Shown here piece after piece: positions 1 through 9,502 of a stretch of 64,000 nucleotides of DNA. Every line of letters begins with the position of its first letter. Within the stretch, counting starts at the first letter, position 1. The notes below the pieces were generated by a model, which did no database searches, was not told the origin of the DNA, and saw only the letters and a list, made by a program, of their open reading frames with translations. This DNA is from Arthrobacter tumbae (GTDB lineage: Bacteria > Actinomycetota > Actinomycetes > Actinomycetales > Micrococcaceae), in the NCBI RefSeq assembly GCF_016907495.1, contig NZ_JAFBCC010000001.1, positions 868,001 through 932,000 on the forward strand, given 5' to 3'. A program made the translations under genes and the position numbers.

Positions 1-519
1 AACTCGGTCCGCGAGAACGTCCTGATGGGTGTTGATGCCCACGACGACGACGACGCCATCCTCACCGAGGCGCTGGACGTTGCGCAGGCGCACTTCGTGT
101 ACTCGCTTCCCGAGGGCGTGGACACGCTCATCGGTGAAGAGGGGCTGAGCCTCTCCGGCGGGCAGCGCCAGCGGCTGGCGCTTGCCCGGGCCATCGCGGC
201 CAAGCCAAGAGTCCTGGTTCTCGATGACCCGCTGTCCGCACTCGATGTGCGCACGGAGGAGCTTGTGGAGGAGCGGCTGCGCCAGGTCCTCGCGGATACC
301 ACCACGCTGATCGTGGCCCACCGCCCGTCCACCGTGGCGTTGGCTGACCGCGTCGCGCTCATGGAGGACGGGCGCATTTCCGATGTCGGAACCCACACCG
401 AGCTGCTTGCCCGCAGCGACCACTACCGCTACGTCATTGCGAGCCTGACCGAGGAACCCGTGGACCTCGACAGCGAGCTGGAAGAGCTGGACCACAACGG
501 CCAGGAGGCCCGCGCATGA
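1..519 (+). CDS. ABC exporter subunit, C-terminal nucleotide-binding part (5' end outside window)
   Basis: Only the last 172 residues are present and the frame is open from base 1. The ABC signature [14 protein letters not shown] and a Walker B region ([12 protein letters not shown]) are clear, followed by an H-loop (IVAHRPS). The residue after Walker B is Asp instead of the usual catalytic Glu, which in this family marks the degenerate half of a heterodimeric exporter. The stop overlaps the start of the next ABC gene in an ATGA, so the two are translationally coupled and probably form one transporter. The substrate cannot be read from the sequence. Confidence 0.93.
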   Translation, partial: NSVRENVLMGVDAHDDDDAILTEALDVAQAHFVYSLPEGVDTLIGEEGLSLSGGQRQRLALARAIAAKPRVLVLDDPLSALDVRTEELVEERLRQVLADTTTLIVAHRPSTVALADRVALMEDGRISDVGTHTELLARSDHYRYVIASLTEEPVDLDSELEELDHNGQEARA

Positions 520-2390
520 GCACCTCAGCGAAGCAGGAGAAGCGGAACAGGCGCGCGCAGGCGAGCCAGCCGTCGTCGTCGTCGGTCATTTCCTCCGGAG
601 TCTCCAACGAGGACGATGTGATGCTGGACCGGGCACAGAACAAGTCGGTGCGCACACGGTCCTTCAAACTGCTCGGCTCCCTGATCCGACCCAACCGCCG
701 GCAGTTCATCTGGACCGCGTTCCTCGTGGTCTTCTCCCAAATCGCACGGGTGGCCGGGCCGGCGATCATCGCTTTCGGTATCGACCACGCGCTCCCCTCG
801 CTGCTGCAGGGCGACTCCGCACTGCTCTGGGGTGCAGGCATCACCTACCTCATCGCAGCCGTACTCGCAGCGACCCTTACAGCCGGTTACGTCCTCGCTG
901 CGGCGAGGCTGAGCCAGGAAATGTTGCTGGACCTCCGCCTGCGCGTCTTCCGGCACACGCAGCGGCTCAGCCTCGAATTCCATGAGAAGTACACCTCGGG
1001 GCGCATCATCTCGCGCCAGACATCGGACCTGGAGGCTCTGCGCGAGCTGCTTGACTCCGGCGTGAGCTCCCTGGCATCCGGTCTGATGTACATGATCTTC
1101 ACCGCCGTCACCATCCTTGTCCTGGACTGGCCCACCGGGCTGCTGATTCTCGTCGCTGCCATCCCGATGACGTTCCTGGCGCGCTGGTACCAGAAGCACT
1201 CGCAAATCGCGTACCGGTCATCGCGGGTGGTTTCGGCGAAGCTGATCGTGCACTTCATCGAGACCATGACCGGCATCCGCGCCGTCAAGGCCTTCCGCCG
1301 CGAGAAAGTCAACGCCGACCGCTACGACGAACTCGCCGAGGACTACCGCAAGGTGACGGTGCGCTCGATCAACCTCAACGGCGTCTTTCAGCCCGGCCTG
1401 GTGCTGATCGGCAACGTGACCGTGGCCGCTGTCCTGCTGTTCGGTGGTTTCCGGGTGCTTGGCGGATCGCTGGAGGTCGGTGCGCTGCTGGCGCTGCTGC
1501 TGTACAGCAAGCGGTTCTTCCAGCCCGTGGACCAGATGGCCATGTTCTACAACTCGTTCCAGTCAGCGGCCGCTGCCCTCGAGAAGGTATCCGGGCTCCT
1601 GCAGGAAGTACCGACGGTGCGCCCGCCGAAGAACCCGGTGCCGTTGAAGGACGCGCAGGGCCGGATAGAGTTCGACGGCGTCGAGTTCCGTTACGGGGAC
1701 GGGCCCGTCATCCTTCCACGCATGGACCTCACCATTCCCGCGGGGCAGACGATCGCCCTTGTCGGCCAGACCGGCGCCGGCAAGTCCACTCTCGCCAAGG
1801 TCATCGCCCGGTTCTACGACGTCTCCGAAGGCAGCATCACCCTCGACGGGGTGGACCTGCGCCAATTGTCGCCGCGCGACCTGCGCCGCGCCGTCGTCAT
1901 GGTGACGCAGGAGGCGTTCCTGTTCAGCGGGAGCGTGGCTGACAACATCGCCCTGGGCAAGCCGGAGGCAAGCCCGGAGGAGATCGAGCAGGCCGCCAGG
2001 GCTGTCGGAGCACATGAGTTCATCACGTCCCTGCCCGAGGGCTACGACACCGATGTCAATAAACGCGGTGGCCGGGTCTCCTCGGGGCAACGGCAACTCA
2101 TCAGCTTTGCCCGGGCGTTCCTTGCGGACCCGGCGGTCCTGATCCTGGACGAGGCCACGTCATCGCTGGACATCCCGAGCGAGCGGCTGGTGCAGCAGGG
2201 CCTGCAGAAGCTGCTCGGCAACCGGACCGCGCTGATCATCGCGCACCGGCTCTCCACGGTCGAGATTGCGGACCGTGTGCTGGTGGTGCACGACGGCGCG
2301 ATCGTTGAGGACGGCACGCCGGCTGACCTGATCAGCGGAAACGGCCGGTTCGCCACGCTGCACGCAGCCTGGCAGGACTCGCTCGTCTAG
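516..2390 (+). CDS. ABC exporter subunit, fused permease and ATPase
   Basis: This 624-residue half-transporter has an N-terminal cytosolic stretch of about 60 residues, a six-helix ABC transmembrane domain (roughly residues 65-340) and a C-terminal ATPase. Walker A is GQTGAGKS near residue 416, the signature is SSGQRQL, and Walker B is [11 protein letters not shown] with the catalytic Glu intact. It therefore complements the Asp-containing site of the upstream subunit, as in heterodimeric multidrug or lipid exporters. It overlaps the upstream gene by 4 nt. Export is supported by the fused architecture; the cargo is unknown. Confidence 0.95.
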   Translation: MSTSAKQEKRNRRAQASQPSSSSVISSGVSNEDDVMLDRAQNKSVRTRSFKLLGSLIRPNRRQFIWTAFLVVFSQIARVAGPAIIAFGIDHALPSLLQGDSALLWGAGITYLIAAVLAATLTAGYVLAAARLSQEMLLDLRLRVFRHTQRLSLEFHEKYTSGRIISRQTSDLEALRELLDSGVSSLASGLMYMIFTAVTILVLDWPTGLLILVAAIPMTFLARWYQKHSQIAYRSSRVVSAKLIVHFIETMTGIRAVKAFRREKVNADRYDELAEDYRKVTVRSINLNGVFQPGLVLIGNVTVAAVLLFGGFRVLGGSLEVGALLALLLYSKRFFQPVDQMAMFYNSFQSAAAALEKVSGLLQEVPTVRPPKNPVPLKDAQGRIEFDGVEFRYGDGPVILPRMDLTIPAGQTIALVGQTGAGKSTLAKVIARFYDVSEGSITLDGVDLRQLSPRDLRRAVVMVTQEAFLFSGSVADNIALGKPEASPEEIEQAARAVGAHEFITSLPEGYDTDVNKRGGRVSSGQRQLISFARAFLADPAVLILDEATSSLDIPSERLVQQGLQKLLGNRTALIIAHRLSTVEIADRVLVVHDGAIVEDGTPADLISGNGRFATLHAAWQDSLV

Positions 2391-2412
2391 TTCCGCTCCG
2401 ACACAAGCTAGT

Positions 2413-2441
2413 TCGTCAGGGACGCCGTTGTCCGTTATCCT
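2413..2441 (+). promoter_or_regulatory. Putative promoter of tRNA-Pro
   Basis: A -35-like TCGTCA (2413-2418) and a -10-like TATCCT (2436-2441) are separated by 17 nt and lie about 40 nt before the mature tRNA. The -10 fits well and the -35 is weak. Confidence 0.5.
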
Positions 2442-2479
2442 TGAGAGGTTGCTTTCGGGGCTCCTCGGAACAGCTCAAT

Positions 2480-2556
<77 letters not shown>

Positions 2557-2561
2557 CACAG

Positions 2562-2600
2562 AAGGTGCCCGCAGTTCAGACTGCGGGCACCTTTTCGTTT
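2562..2600 (+). terminator. Intrinsic terminator after tRNA-Pro
   Basis: A perfect 13-bp stem (2562-2574 with 2581-2593, core GGTGCCCGCAG) has a 6-nt loop and is followed by a T-rich run. It lies 5 nt after the CCA end and also sits before the convergent end of purC, so it could serve both strands. Confidence 0.88.
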
Positions 2601-2623
2601 GTGCATATAGGCGAAGCGTGCTG

Positions 2624-3490
2624 TCAGGCGAACGTCCGGCCCGTCAGCCGCTCGTAGGCTTCGATGTACCGGGCGCGCGTCTTCTCGATGACCTCGGCCG
2701 GGAGCGCGGGCGGCTCAGACACTCGGTCCCAGCCGGCGTCGTCGGACGTGAGCCAGTCGCGCACAAACTGCTTGTCGAAGGAGGGCTGAGCCTTCCCCGG
2801 CGCATACAGCTCCGCGTCCCAGAACCGTGACGAATCCGGTGTCAGCACCTCGTCGCCGAGGGTCACCTCACCGAAGCGCGACATGCCGAATTCAACCTTG
2901 GTATCGGCGAGGATGATCCCGCGATCCAGTGCAATCGACTCCGCCCGGGAGTAGATGTCGAGCGTCAGGGAGCGCAGCTTCGCGGCGAGATCATCCCCCA
3001 CCATCATGACGACGGCGTCATAGGTGATGTTCTCGTCGTGCTCGCCCACCTCAGCCTTGGCCGACGGCGTGAACAGCGGCTCCTGCAAACGGGAGCCGTC
3101 CACCAGACCCTCCGGAAGCGGCAGCTCACACACCGTCCGCGACTCGTTGTATTCCAGCAGCCCGGAACCGGTCAGGTATCCACGGGCGATGCACTCGACA
3201 CCGAACATGTCCAGCCGTTGACAGATCATCGCCCGGCCTTCCACTTCGGCGGGAACGTCGGTGGACAGGACGTGGTTCGGGATGCCGGACAGCTGCTCGA
3301 ACCACCACAGGCTCAGCTGGGTCAGCACGCGCCCCTTGTCCGGGATCTCGGAGGACAGCACAAAATCGTAGGCGCTGATCCGGTTACTGGCGACCACCAG
3401 CACGCGATCATCCTCTCCCGTCACGGGTTCATACAGGTCCCGGACCTTCCCGGAGTAGATGTGCCGCCAACCCGCAAGTTCCTGTGCCAT
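2624..3490 (-). CDS. purC: Phosphoribosylaminoimidazole-succinocarboxamide (SAICAR) synthase
   Basis: This 288-residue cytosolic enzyme joins aspartate to CAIR with ATP, giving SAICAR in de novo purine synthesis. The N-terminal region shows the family hallmarks YSGKVRDLYE and SNRISAYDFVL, followed by ECIARGYLTGSG, and the length is normal. The start ATG lies 2 nt after the purD stop on the same strand, so purD-purC form one transcript. The gene ends facing the tRNA terminator. Confidence 0.97.
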   Translation of the reverse strand: MAQELAGWRHIYSGKVRDLYEPVTGEDDRVLVVASNRISAYDFVLSSEIPDKGRVLTQLSLWWFEQLSGIPNHVLSTDVPAEVEGRAMICQRLDMFGVECIARGYLTGSGLLEYNESRTVCELPLPEGLVDGSRLQEPLFTPSAKAEVGEHDENITYDAVVMMVGDDLAAKLRSLTLDIYSRAESIALDRGIILADTKVEFGMSRFGEVTLGDEVLTPDSSRFWDAELYAPGKAQPSFDKQFVRDWLTSDDAGWDRVSEPPALPAEVIEKTRARYIEAYERLTGRTFA

Positions 3491-3492
3491 GC

Positions 3493-4830
3493 CTATGCCC
3501 CGCCCGTCGCTGAACCCGCCGCTGAACCCGCCGCTGAACCGAGCTGCGAAGCCGGCTGTGAAACCACAACTTCTCCGCGCGCGGCCTTCGCGGCAATATC
3601 AGTGCGGTACTGGCCGCCTTCGAGTTCAAGGCGGCTCACGCCGTCGTACGCTTTGTTGCGCGCTTCTGCGAGGTCCTTGCCCAGCCCGACGACGGCAAGC
3701 ACCCGCCCGCCGGCTGACACCACCCTGCCGTCCCCGTCCAGCGCAGTCCCGGCGTGCAGCACTGACACGCCGTCCAGGACAGCCGCGTCCTCCAGACCAC
3801 GGATTTCATCGCCGGTGCGCGGTGAGTCGGGATAGTTCGCCGAAGCGAGAACGACGGCGACCGCGGCCTCCGATGACCAGTTCAGGTTGTCGACGGTCGC
3901 CAGTTCCCCCTTAGCGGCAGCGAGCAGGACGCCGCCCAGCGGAGTCTTGAGCCGGGCCAGCACGGCCTGCGTCTCCGGGTCCCCGAAGCGCGCGTTGAAC
4001 TCGATCACGCGCAGCCCGCGCGAGGTCAGCGCGAGACCGCAATAAAGGACCCCGGTGAACGGGGTGCCGCGGCGTGCCATCTCCTCGATGGTCGGCAGCG
4101 CAACGCGCTCGATCACCTCGTCCACGAGGCCGGGTGGCACCCATTCCAGCGGTGAGTAGGCACCCATCCCGCCGGTGTTCGGCCCTTCGTCATGGTCGAA
4201 GATGCGCTTGAAATCCTGCGCCGGCGCCAACGGCACCACGCTGATGCCGTCCGAGAGGACAAAGAGGGAGACCTCGGGCCCGTCAAGGTATTCCTCGATG
4301 ACCACGGAGCCGTCTACGTCGAAGCACGCCTGGGCATGCTCAAGGGCGGCCGCGCGGTCCGAGGTGACCACCACTCCCTTGCCCGCAGCCAGGCCGTCAT
4401 CCTTGACGACGTACGGTGCGCCGAACGAGTCCAGCGCCGCTTCGGCTTCGGCGGCGGTGGACGCGACCTTCGCCATTGCCGTCGGAACACCGGCGGCGGC
4501 CATGACCTGCTTGGCAAACGCTTTCGACGCCTCAAGCTGCGCCGCAGCCTTGGTGGGTCCGAAAACCGGGATGCCTGCTTCGATCAGCGCGTCGGCAACA
4601 CCGGCAGCAAGCGGCGCTTCCGGCCCCACCACCACCAGGTCAGAGCCCAACCGCGCGGCCAGCTCCGTCACGGCGGCGGGGTTGTTGGCCTCGATCCTGT
4701 GGACGGGGACATCCTGCGCCATTCCGGCGTTCCCGGGAGCGGCATGCACCTCGCTCACGAAGGGATCGGACAGGAGCGCTCGGACAATGGCGTGTTCGCG
4801 GCCTCCAGGGCCAATCACAAGAACCTTCAC
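3493..4830 (-). CDS. purD: Phosphoribosylamine-glycine ligase (GAR synthetase)
   Basis: This 445-residue ATP-grasp enzyme ligates glycine to phosphoribosylamine, the second step of purine synthesis. The N-terminus MKVLVIGPGGREHAI and the ATP-grasp motifs (VVKDDGLAAGKGVVV, EFNARFGDPETQ) are textbook. The start codon is GTG. The C-terminus carries an extra low-complexity tail rich in Ala, Gly and Ser, encoded by 12-bp tandem repeats at 3509-3540, which is not part of the fold. A TACCCT -10-like box lies 8 nt upstream (4839-4844), so the transcript may be nearly leaderless. The gene is divergent from the oxidoreductase at 4946. Confidence 0.97.
   Translation of the reverse strand: MKVLVIGPGGREHAIVRALLSDPFVSEVHAAPGNAGMAQDVPVHRIEANNPAAVTELAARLGSDLVVVGPEAPLAAGVADALIEAGIPVFGPTKAAAQLEASKAFAKQVMAAAGVPTAMAKVASTAAEAEAALDSFGAPYVVKDDGLAAGKGVVVTSDRAAALEHAQACFDVDGSVVIEEYLDGPEVSLFVLSDGISVVPLAPAQDFKRIFDHDEGPNTGGMGAYSPLEWVPPGLVDEVIERVALPTIEEMARRGTPFTGVLYCGLALTSRGLRVIEFNARFGDPETQAVLARLKTPLGGVLLAAAKGELATVDNLNWSSEAAVAVVLASANYPDSPRTGDEIRGLEDAAVLDGVSVLHAGTALDGDGRVVSAGGRVLAVVGLGKDLAEARNKAYDGVSRLELEGGQYRTDIAAKAARGEVVVSQPASQLGSAAGSAAGSATGGA
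3509..3540. repeat. 12-bp tandem repeat in the purD 3' end
   Basis: Two full copies and one partial copy of GCTGAACCCGCC encode the Ala/Gly/Ser tail of PurD. The repeat lies just before the stop codon, so slippage there would change only the tail length. Confidence 0.85.
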
Positions 4831-4945
4831 AGTAGTTCAGGGTACTGGCTCGTTCCTATGCCCAACTACTGCGCGGGGCTAGTGTGAAGTCCCACAGCAC
4901 CCGCTGATTACCAATACACACCGTCCGTCTCTCCGAACACTCAGT

Positions 4946-6556
4946 ATGAAAGCCGTTCGCAAGTTCAGTCGTAACGCCTCATCCCTAGCTGCCCTCCCGG
5001 CGCTTGCCGGCATTCTCGCAGCGGGTCTGGTCCTTGGCGTTGCCGAACTGGTCGGTGCGTTCTTCTCCACCCGATCGGCACCGCTGATTGCACTCGGCTC
5101 CACGTTTATCGACTTCACGCCGGCCTGGCTGAAGGACTTCGCGATCGACACCTTCGGCACCAACGACAAGCTCGCGCTCTTTGTCGGCATGGCCGTCACC
5201 ATCATCATCCTCGCCGCGATCCTCGGCTACCTGGCCTGGCGGCGCTGGGTGTTCGGTGTGGCCGGTGTGCTTTTCATGGGCGCCGTCATGGTTGCCGCCG
5301 TCGTCTCCCGTGCCGGCGCATCCCTTGTTGACGCCGTCCCCTCAGTGATCGGCACGCTGGCCGGCCTCGCCGCGCTCCGCTGGATGATCCGGAAGCTGCA
5401 TGCGGCGCAACCGCAGACCGAGCCTCAAACCAACGACGACGACGGCGCGTTCAGCGCCGGCGGTTCCCACCGCGCGCGGTCCGGAACTTCCGTCAGCAGG
5501 CGCGGGTTCTTCGCTGCGGCGGGGGTGACCGCCGTCGTCGCGGCGGCTACTGCAGCGGGAGGCGCCGTCGTCAGTGGAATCCGCAACACCGTCAATGTGG
5601 CCCGTGAGCGCCTGAGCTTCCCGGCACCCGCCAGCCCTGCGATGCCGGTCCCTGCCGGTGTTGATGTGGACGTCGACGGGGTTGAGCCGTGGCTGACGCC
5701 CAATCCGGACTTCTACCGGATCGACACGGCCCTGCAGGTTCCCACCATCGATGTGGATACCTGGGAGCTGCGCATCCACGGCATGGTGGAGGAAGAGATC
5801 CGCATCAACTTCCAGGACCTACTGGATTCGGAGCTGATCGAACGGCACATCACGCTGACCTGTGTCTCCAACCCGGTGGGCGGAGATCTGATCGGCAACG
5901 CCAAGTGGCTGGGCTACCCGATCCGCGAACTCCTTGCACGGGCCCGTCCCACCGAGGGCGCCGACATGGTCCTGTCCACCAGCACCGACGGTTTCAGCGC
6001 CTCCACTCCCCTGCCCATCCTGCAGGACGAGCGGGACGCCATTCTCGCCGTCGCCATGAATGACGAGCCGCTGCCCCTCGAACACGGTTACCCGGTGCGC
6101 ATGGTGGTCCCGGGGCTGTACGGGTATGTTTCGGCCACCAAGTGGGTGGTTGACCTTGAGGTGACCCGATTCGCGGACGCCACCGCCTACTGGACCGACC
6201 GCGGCTGGGATGAAAAGGGCCCCATCAAGACGCAGTCGCGGGTCGAGGTGCCGAGGCCCTTCGGCAACGTCGCAGCCGGCGCGTTCAGGGTGGGCGGCAC
6301 CGCCTGGGCGCAGTACCGCGGCATCGACAGGGTGGAAGTCCAGGTGGACGACGGCCCCTGGGAGGAAGCGACCCTCGCCGCCGAATACACCGTGGACACG
6401 TGGCGGCAGTGGACCCACGAGGTACAGCTCGAGGCCGGATCCCATCGGATCCGCTCACGGGCCTACGATCCCGACGGCGTCCAGACCGAAGAGCGCGCCG
6501 ACACCGTTCCGGACGGCGCATCGGGCTGGCACACCGTCCAGTTCTCAGCGGAGTAG
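4946..6556 (+). CDS. Membrane-anchored molybdopterin-dependent oxidoreductase (sulfite oxidase family)
   Basis: This 536-residue protein has about four N-terminal membrane helices (roughly residues 14-150). A Tat-like SRRGFF motif and another hydrophobic segment follow (about 165-200), then a SUOX-type molybdopterin domain and a C-terminal dimerisation domain. Cys306 in LTCVSNPVGG is the expected molybdenum ligand. The redox domain should face the outside of the membrane. The substrate is not known; the family includes sulfite oxidases and protein-methionine-sulfoxide reductases. The gene stands alone, divergent from purD. Confidence 0.92.
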   Translation: MKAVRKFSRNASSLAALPALAGILAAGLVLGVAELVGAFFSTRSAPLIALGSTFIDFTPAWLKDFAIDTFGTNDKLALFVGMAVTIIILAAILGYLAWRRWVFGVAGVLFMGAVMVAAVVSRAGASLVDAVPSVIGTLAGLAALRWMIRKLHAAQPQTEPQTNDDDGAFSAGGSHRARSGTSVSRRGFFAAAGVTAVVAAATAAGGAVVSGIRNTVNVARERLSFPAPASPAMPVPAGVDVDVDGVEPWLTPNPDFYRIDTALQVPTIDVDTWELRIHGMVEEEIRINFQDLLDSELIERHITLTCVSNPVGGDLIGNAKWLGYPIRELLARARPTEGADMVLSTSTDGFSASTPLPILQDERDAILAVAMNDEPLPLEHGYPVRMVVPGLYGYVSATKWVVDLEVTRFADATAYWTDRGWDEKGPIKTQSRVEVPRPFGNVAAGAFRVGGTAWAQYRGIDRVEVQVDDGPWEEATLAAEYTVDTWRQWTHEVQLEAGSHRIRSRAYDPDGVQTEERADTVPDGASGWHTVQFSAE

Positions 6557-6567
6557 TTCCGCCCCTA

Positions 6568-6609
6568 CTTGTGCCCATCGGATGACCCGTTCCCTCCGGT
6601 GGGCACAAG
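6568..6609 (+). terminator. Possible terminator hairpin after the oxidoreductase gene
   Basis: Arms CTTGTGCCCA and TGGGCACAAG are perfect and extend by several more pairs toward a loop of about 14 nt. There is no T run, so it may be a Rho-independent terminator of the GC-rich actinobacterial kind or simply a 3'-end hairpin. Confidence 0.45.
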
Positions 6610-6642
6610 CTACATCCCCCGGCGATGCGCAATACTTGAACA

Positions 6643-7647
6643 ATGCCCTCCACTTTTTCATCCTCCAGCGCCGTTGACCTCGCGGTCCTGGAGCGCAACG
6701 GCTTCATCGAGTCCCGTCACGTCGGCTCCGCCGTGGTCCTCGCAGCGGACGGCTCCACCGTCACGGAACTGGGCGACGTCAACGCGCCGATCTTTCCCCG
6801 CTCCACCCTGAAGCCGTTCCAGGCGCTGGCTGCCATGCAGGCCGGTGTTCCGTTGCGGGGGGCCCAGGTGGCCCTCGCTGCGGCCAGTCATATCGGTAGT
6901 TTCGAGCACATGGACGTGGCGAGGTCCATGCTGAGCGCCGCGGGCGTCACCGAGGAAGACCTGCAGTGTCCGGCGGACTGGCCGCAGGACGAGGAAGCCC
7001 GGAACTCGCTTATCCGCAGCGACAAGGGCCGCCAGCGGGTAGCGTTCAACTGCTCCGGCAAGCACGCCGCCTTCCTGTGGGCGTGCACGGAAAACTCGTG
7101 GGACCACAAGACCTACCTCGACCGGGGCCACCCGCTGCAGCAGCGCATCGCGGCCATCATCGAGGAATACACCGAGGAAAAGGTGGAGCACTGGGCAGTG
7201 GACGGCTGCGGCGCTCCGCTGGGCGCCGTCTCACTCACCGGGCTCGCGCGGGGAATCGGCAAGATCGCCAAAGCTCCCGGTGACAAGAACGCCGACGCCC
7301 GCGCAGCCACCATTGCAACGGCCATGCTCGACTACCCGTGGGCAGTCCACGGCCACGGCCGCGAGAACTCGGTGGTGATGGAAGACCTCGGAATTCTGGC
7401 CAAGAACGGGGCTGAGGGCGTCCTCGTCATGGCGACGCCCACCGGCGTTTCGATGGCCCTCAAGATCCTGGACGGCAACATCCGCGCCACCACCCTGGTG
7501 GGGCTCACCCTCCTTGCCGCCTCAGGCGCCCTCGACGCGGAGGCCGTAGCGCCGGTGCTGGAGAAGGTCGTGCAGCCCGTGCTGGGCGGCGGCGAGCCCG
7601 TCGGCCAACTGCGCCTCGCCGCTCCCGTCATGGCCCTGCTGGACTGA
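6643..7647 (+). CDS. Asparaginase (Rhizobium-type/AnsA-II superfamily)
   Basis: This 334-residue enzyme should hydrolyse asparagine to aspartate and ammonia. It belongs to the family that resembles serine beta-lactamases, not to the E. coli type. Ser54-T-L-Lys57 gives the SxxK motif, and NCSGKHAAF and DGCGAPLGA carry the conserved cysteines. An AATACT box 6 nt before the ATG suggests a leaderless start. It heads a tight run with the SCP2-like gene (2-nt gap) and the DUF2079 gene. Confidence 0.9.
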   Translation: MPSTFSSSSAVDLAVLERNGFIESRHVGSAVVLAADGSTVTELGDVNAPIFPRSTLKPFQALAAMQAGVPLRGAQVALAAASHIGSFEHMDVARSMLSAAGVTEEDLQCPADWPQDEEARNSLIRSDKGRQRVAFNCSGKHAAFLWACTENSWDHKTYLDRGHPLQQRIAAIIEEYTEEKVEHWAVDGCGAPLGAVSLTGLARGIGKIAKAPGDKNADARAATIATAMLDYPWAVHGHGRENSVVMEDLGILAKNGAEGVLVMATPTGVSMALKILDGNIRATTLVGLTLLAASGALDAEAVAPVLEKVVQPVLGGGEPVGQLRLAAPVMALLD

Positions 7648-7649
7648 CC

Positions 7650-8039
7650 ATGGCACGACGGCGCATTCCCACCGCGGACGGCAACGCTGCGGTCCGCGCT
7701 GTGGCTGCCGGCAGTTCCGACCGTACAGAACGTACGACGGCGGTTCGCTTTTCCCTGGAGGAGCTCGCCTTCCGCGCACCAGGCAACAGCGTGGAGGTGC
7801 GCGTTCCGCCGCTGGGCGTCACCCAGTGCGTCGAGGGTCCCCGCCACACCCGGGGAACTCCGCCGAACGTCATCGAGACCGATGCCGACACGTGGCTCGC
7901 CCTCGTTCTGGGGACCCTGGGTTGGGACGCGGCCGTCACCTCCGGCGTGGTGGCGGCATCCGGCCGGCGGGCGGACCTCTCGGCGCTCCTGCCGCTCTTC
8001 CCGCAGGCATCGCCCACCCCGGTGACGGGCTCGGCATGA
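7650..8039 (+). CDS. SCP2/sterol-carrier-like small protein
   Basis: This 129-residue protein looks like the sterol-carrier-protein superfamily domain seen in actinobacterial proteins of unknown function. The C-terminal stretch DADTWLALVLGTLGWDAAVTSGVVAASGRRADLSALLPLF resembles the conserved lipid-pocket end of that fold. It begins 2 nt after the asparaginase stop and its TGA overlaps the ATG of the next gene. It is soluble, with no signal peptide. The ligand and role are unknown. Confidence 0.7.
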   Translation: MARRRIPTADGNAAVRAVAAGSSDRTERTTAVRFSLEELAFRAPGNSVEVRVPPLGVTQCVEGPRHTRGTPPNVIETDADTWLALVLGTLGWDAAVTSGVVAASGRRADLSALLPLFPQASPTPVTGSA

Positions 8040-9484
8040 TCCTCGAGCGCGAACACGCTTCCCGCCCCAACCTCCTGGTCCGGGGCCTGAACGGCGCCCT
8101 GGCTGCCCTTCGCCGGCAGCCGGTGGAAGCCTGGGTTGTTGCCGGCGTTGTCACCGCGCTCTACACGATCTTCTCCGTCGCCCAATGGAACCGGTTCGAC
8201 ACCCCGTCCTGGGACCTCGGCATCTTCACCCAACTCGCCAAAGCGTATGCGGGGTTCGATGCGCCGATCGTTCCCATCAAGGGCGACGGGTTCAACCTCC
8301 TCGGCGACCACTTCCACCCGCTGCTCATCATCCTCGGGCCCGCCTACGCGCTCTTCCCGTCCGGGATGACCCTGCTGATCCTGCAGAACCTGCTGGTGGG
8401 CTGGTCGGTGCTGATCCTCACCCGCCTGGCGGTGCGGCACGTTGGACGCGTCCCGGGGCTCTTTCTCGGGACCGCCTACGGCCTGTCCTGGGGCATCCAG
8501 GCCGCCGTCGCCGTCCAGTTCCACGAAGTGGCGCTGGCGCTGCCCCTGCTGGCGCTGGCATTGGAGGCGTACATCGGGGGCCGGCTGCGCACCGCCGTCG
8601 TCGCCGGCGCACTGCTGGTGTTCGTGAAGGAGGACATGGGCCTGACGGTCTTCGCGTTCGGGCTGGCCCTGGCATGGCGGTTCCGCAGCCGCTACCGGGC
8701 GGGCCTGGGGCTGGCGGTCTGGGGGCTCGCCTGGGTGGTCCTGTCGGTGGGCGTCATCCTGCCGGCACTGAACACCGGCGGCACGTACGACTACTCTGAC
8801 CGCATCGACGTGGCCGCGCTCCTGGCCAACCCCGTGGACACGGTGATCACCATGGTGACCGTCGCGGAGAAGTACCAGACGCTGTGGCTGCTGCTTCTTG
8901 CCGGCGGGTTCCTGTTCCTCCGCTCGCCGCTGGCTGCAGTGTTGCTTCCCACCCTGTTGTGGCGCTTCGCTGCGGGGAACGAGTCCTACTGGGGCCCGGA
9001 CTGGCACTACAACGCCGTCCTCATGCCCATCCTGTTCGCCGCGCTCATTGATTCGATTCTTCGTGCCCGCACGAGCAGGCGCGGCTGGCTGCGCTCCTAT
9101 AGCGCCGCCGTCGTGCCGGTAGTCACCGTGGTGGCGCTCATGCTCCTACCCGGGCAGCCGCTGGCTGCGCTCGCGAAGCCGGAGACCTTCCAGCAGTCGC
9201 CGCGCTGGGACGCGGCGCACCGGATGATGGAGCACATTCCGGCCGGCGCGACGGTGGAGTCCGGGGTGGTGCTGATGCCTTACCTGGTGCCGGAGACCGA
9301 GGTGTACTGGATCGGCAATGAGAACCCGGCGCCGGAATACCTCGTGGTCGACGCCGAGGACTGGAGTTGGGGGCCCACCCGCCCGACCAGCGCAGAACAG
9401 CATGCCGAGGAGACCTATCCGGGCGAAAATTACACACTGGTCTTCGACGAGGCCGGGTACCAACTGGTCAAGCGCGGGACCTGA
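8036..9484 (+). CDS. DUF2079 polytopic membrane protein
   Basis: This 482-residue protein has about ten predicted membrane helices and a C-terminal extracytoplasmic part. The early region SVAQWNRFDTPSWDLGIFTQLAKAY and GDHFHPLLIILGPAYALFP are hallmarks of the DUF2079 family, which resembles GT-C glycosyltransferases. A catalytic role is not proven. The start at 8036 was chosen because its ATG overlaps the stop of the preceding gene (ATGA); an open frame continues upstream but would overlap that gene heavily. Confidence 0.85.
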   Translation: MILEREHASRPNLLVRGLNGALAALRRQPVEAWVVAGVVTALYTIFSVAQWNRFDTPSWDLGIFTQLAKAYAGFDAPIVPIKGDGFNLLGDHFHPLLIILGPAYALFPSGMTLLILQNLLVGWSVLILTRLAVRHVGRVPGLFLGTAYGLSWGIQAAVAVQFHEVALALPLLALALEAYIGGRLRTAVVAGALLVFVKEDMGLTVFAFGLALAWRFRSRYRAGLGLAVWGLAWVVLSVGVILPALNTGGTYDYSDRIDVAALLANPVDTVITMVTVAEKYQTLWLLLLAGGFLFLRSPLAAVLLPTLLWRFAAGNESYWGPDWHYNAVLMPILFAALIDSILRARTSRRGWLRSYSAAVVPVVTVVALMLLPGQPLAALAKPETFQQSPRWDAAHRMMEHIPAGATVESGVVLMPYLVPETEVYWIGNENPAPEYLVVDAEDWSWGPTRPTSAEQHAEETYPGENYTLVFDEAGYQLVKRGT

Positions 9485-9490
9485 TCCCGG

Positions 9491-9496
9491 TAGCCT
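9491..9496 (+). promoter_or_regulatory. -10 box TAGCCT, leaderless-type
   Basis: TAGCCT fits TAnnnT and sits 6 nt before the ATG at 9503, with no Shine-Dalgarno sequence in the gap. Transcription would start at or next to the A of the start codon. Confidence 0.6.
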
Positions 9497-9502
9497 TGAA
9501 CC

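Noticed and set aside
1..2390. CydDC cytochrome assembly exporter
   Set aside because: No cytochrome bd genes are visible in the window and nothing in the sequence is specific for CydDC.
7628..9007. Long minus-strand open frame of about 460 codons opposite the DUF2079 gene
   Set aside because: Its translation is Gln/Arg/Gly/Pro-rich with no domain, and the opposite strand has a clear membrane-protein family. It is a GC-rich shadow.
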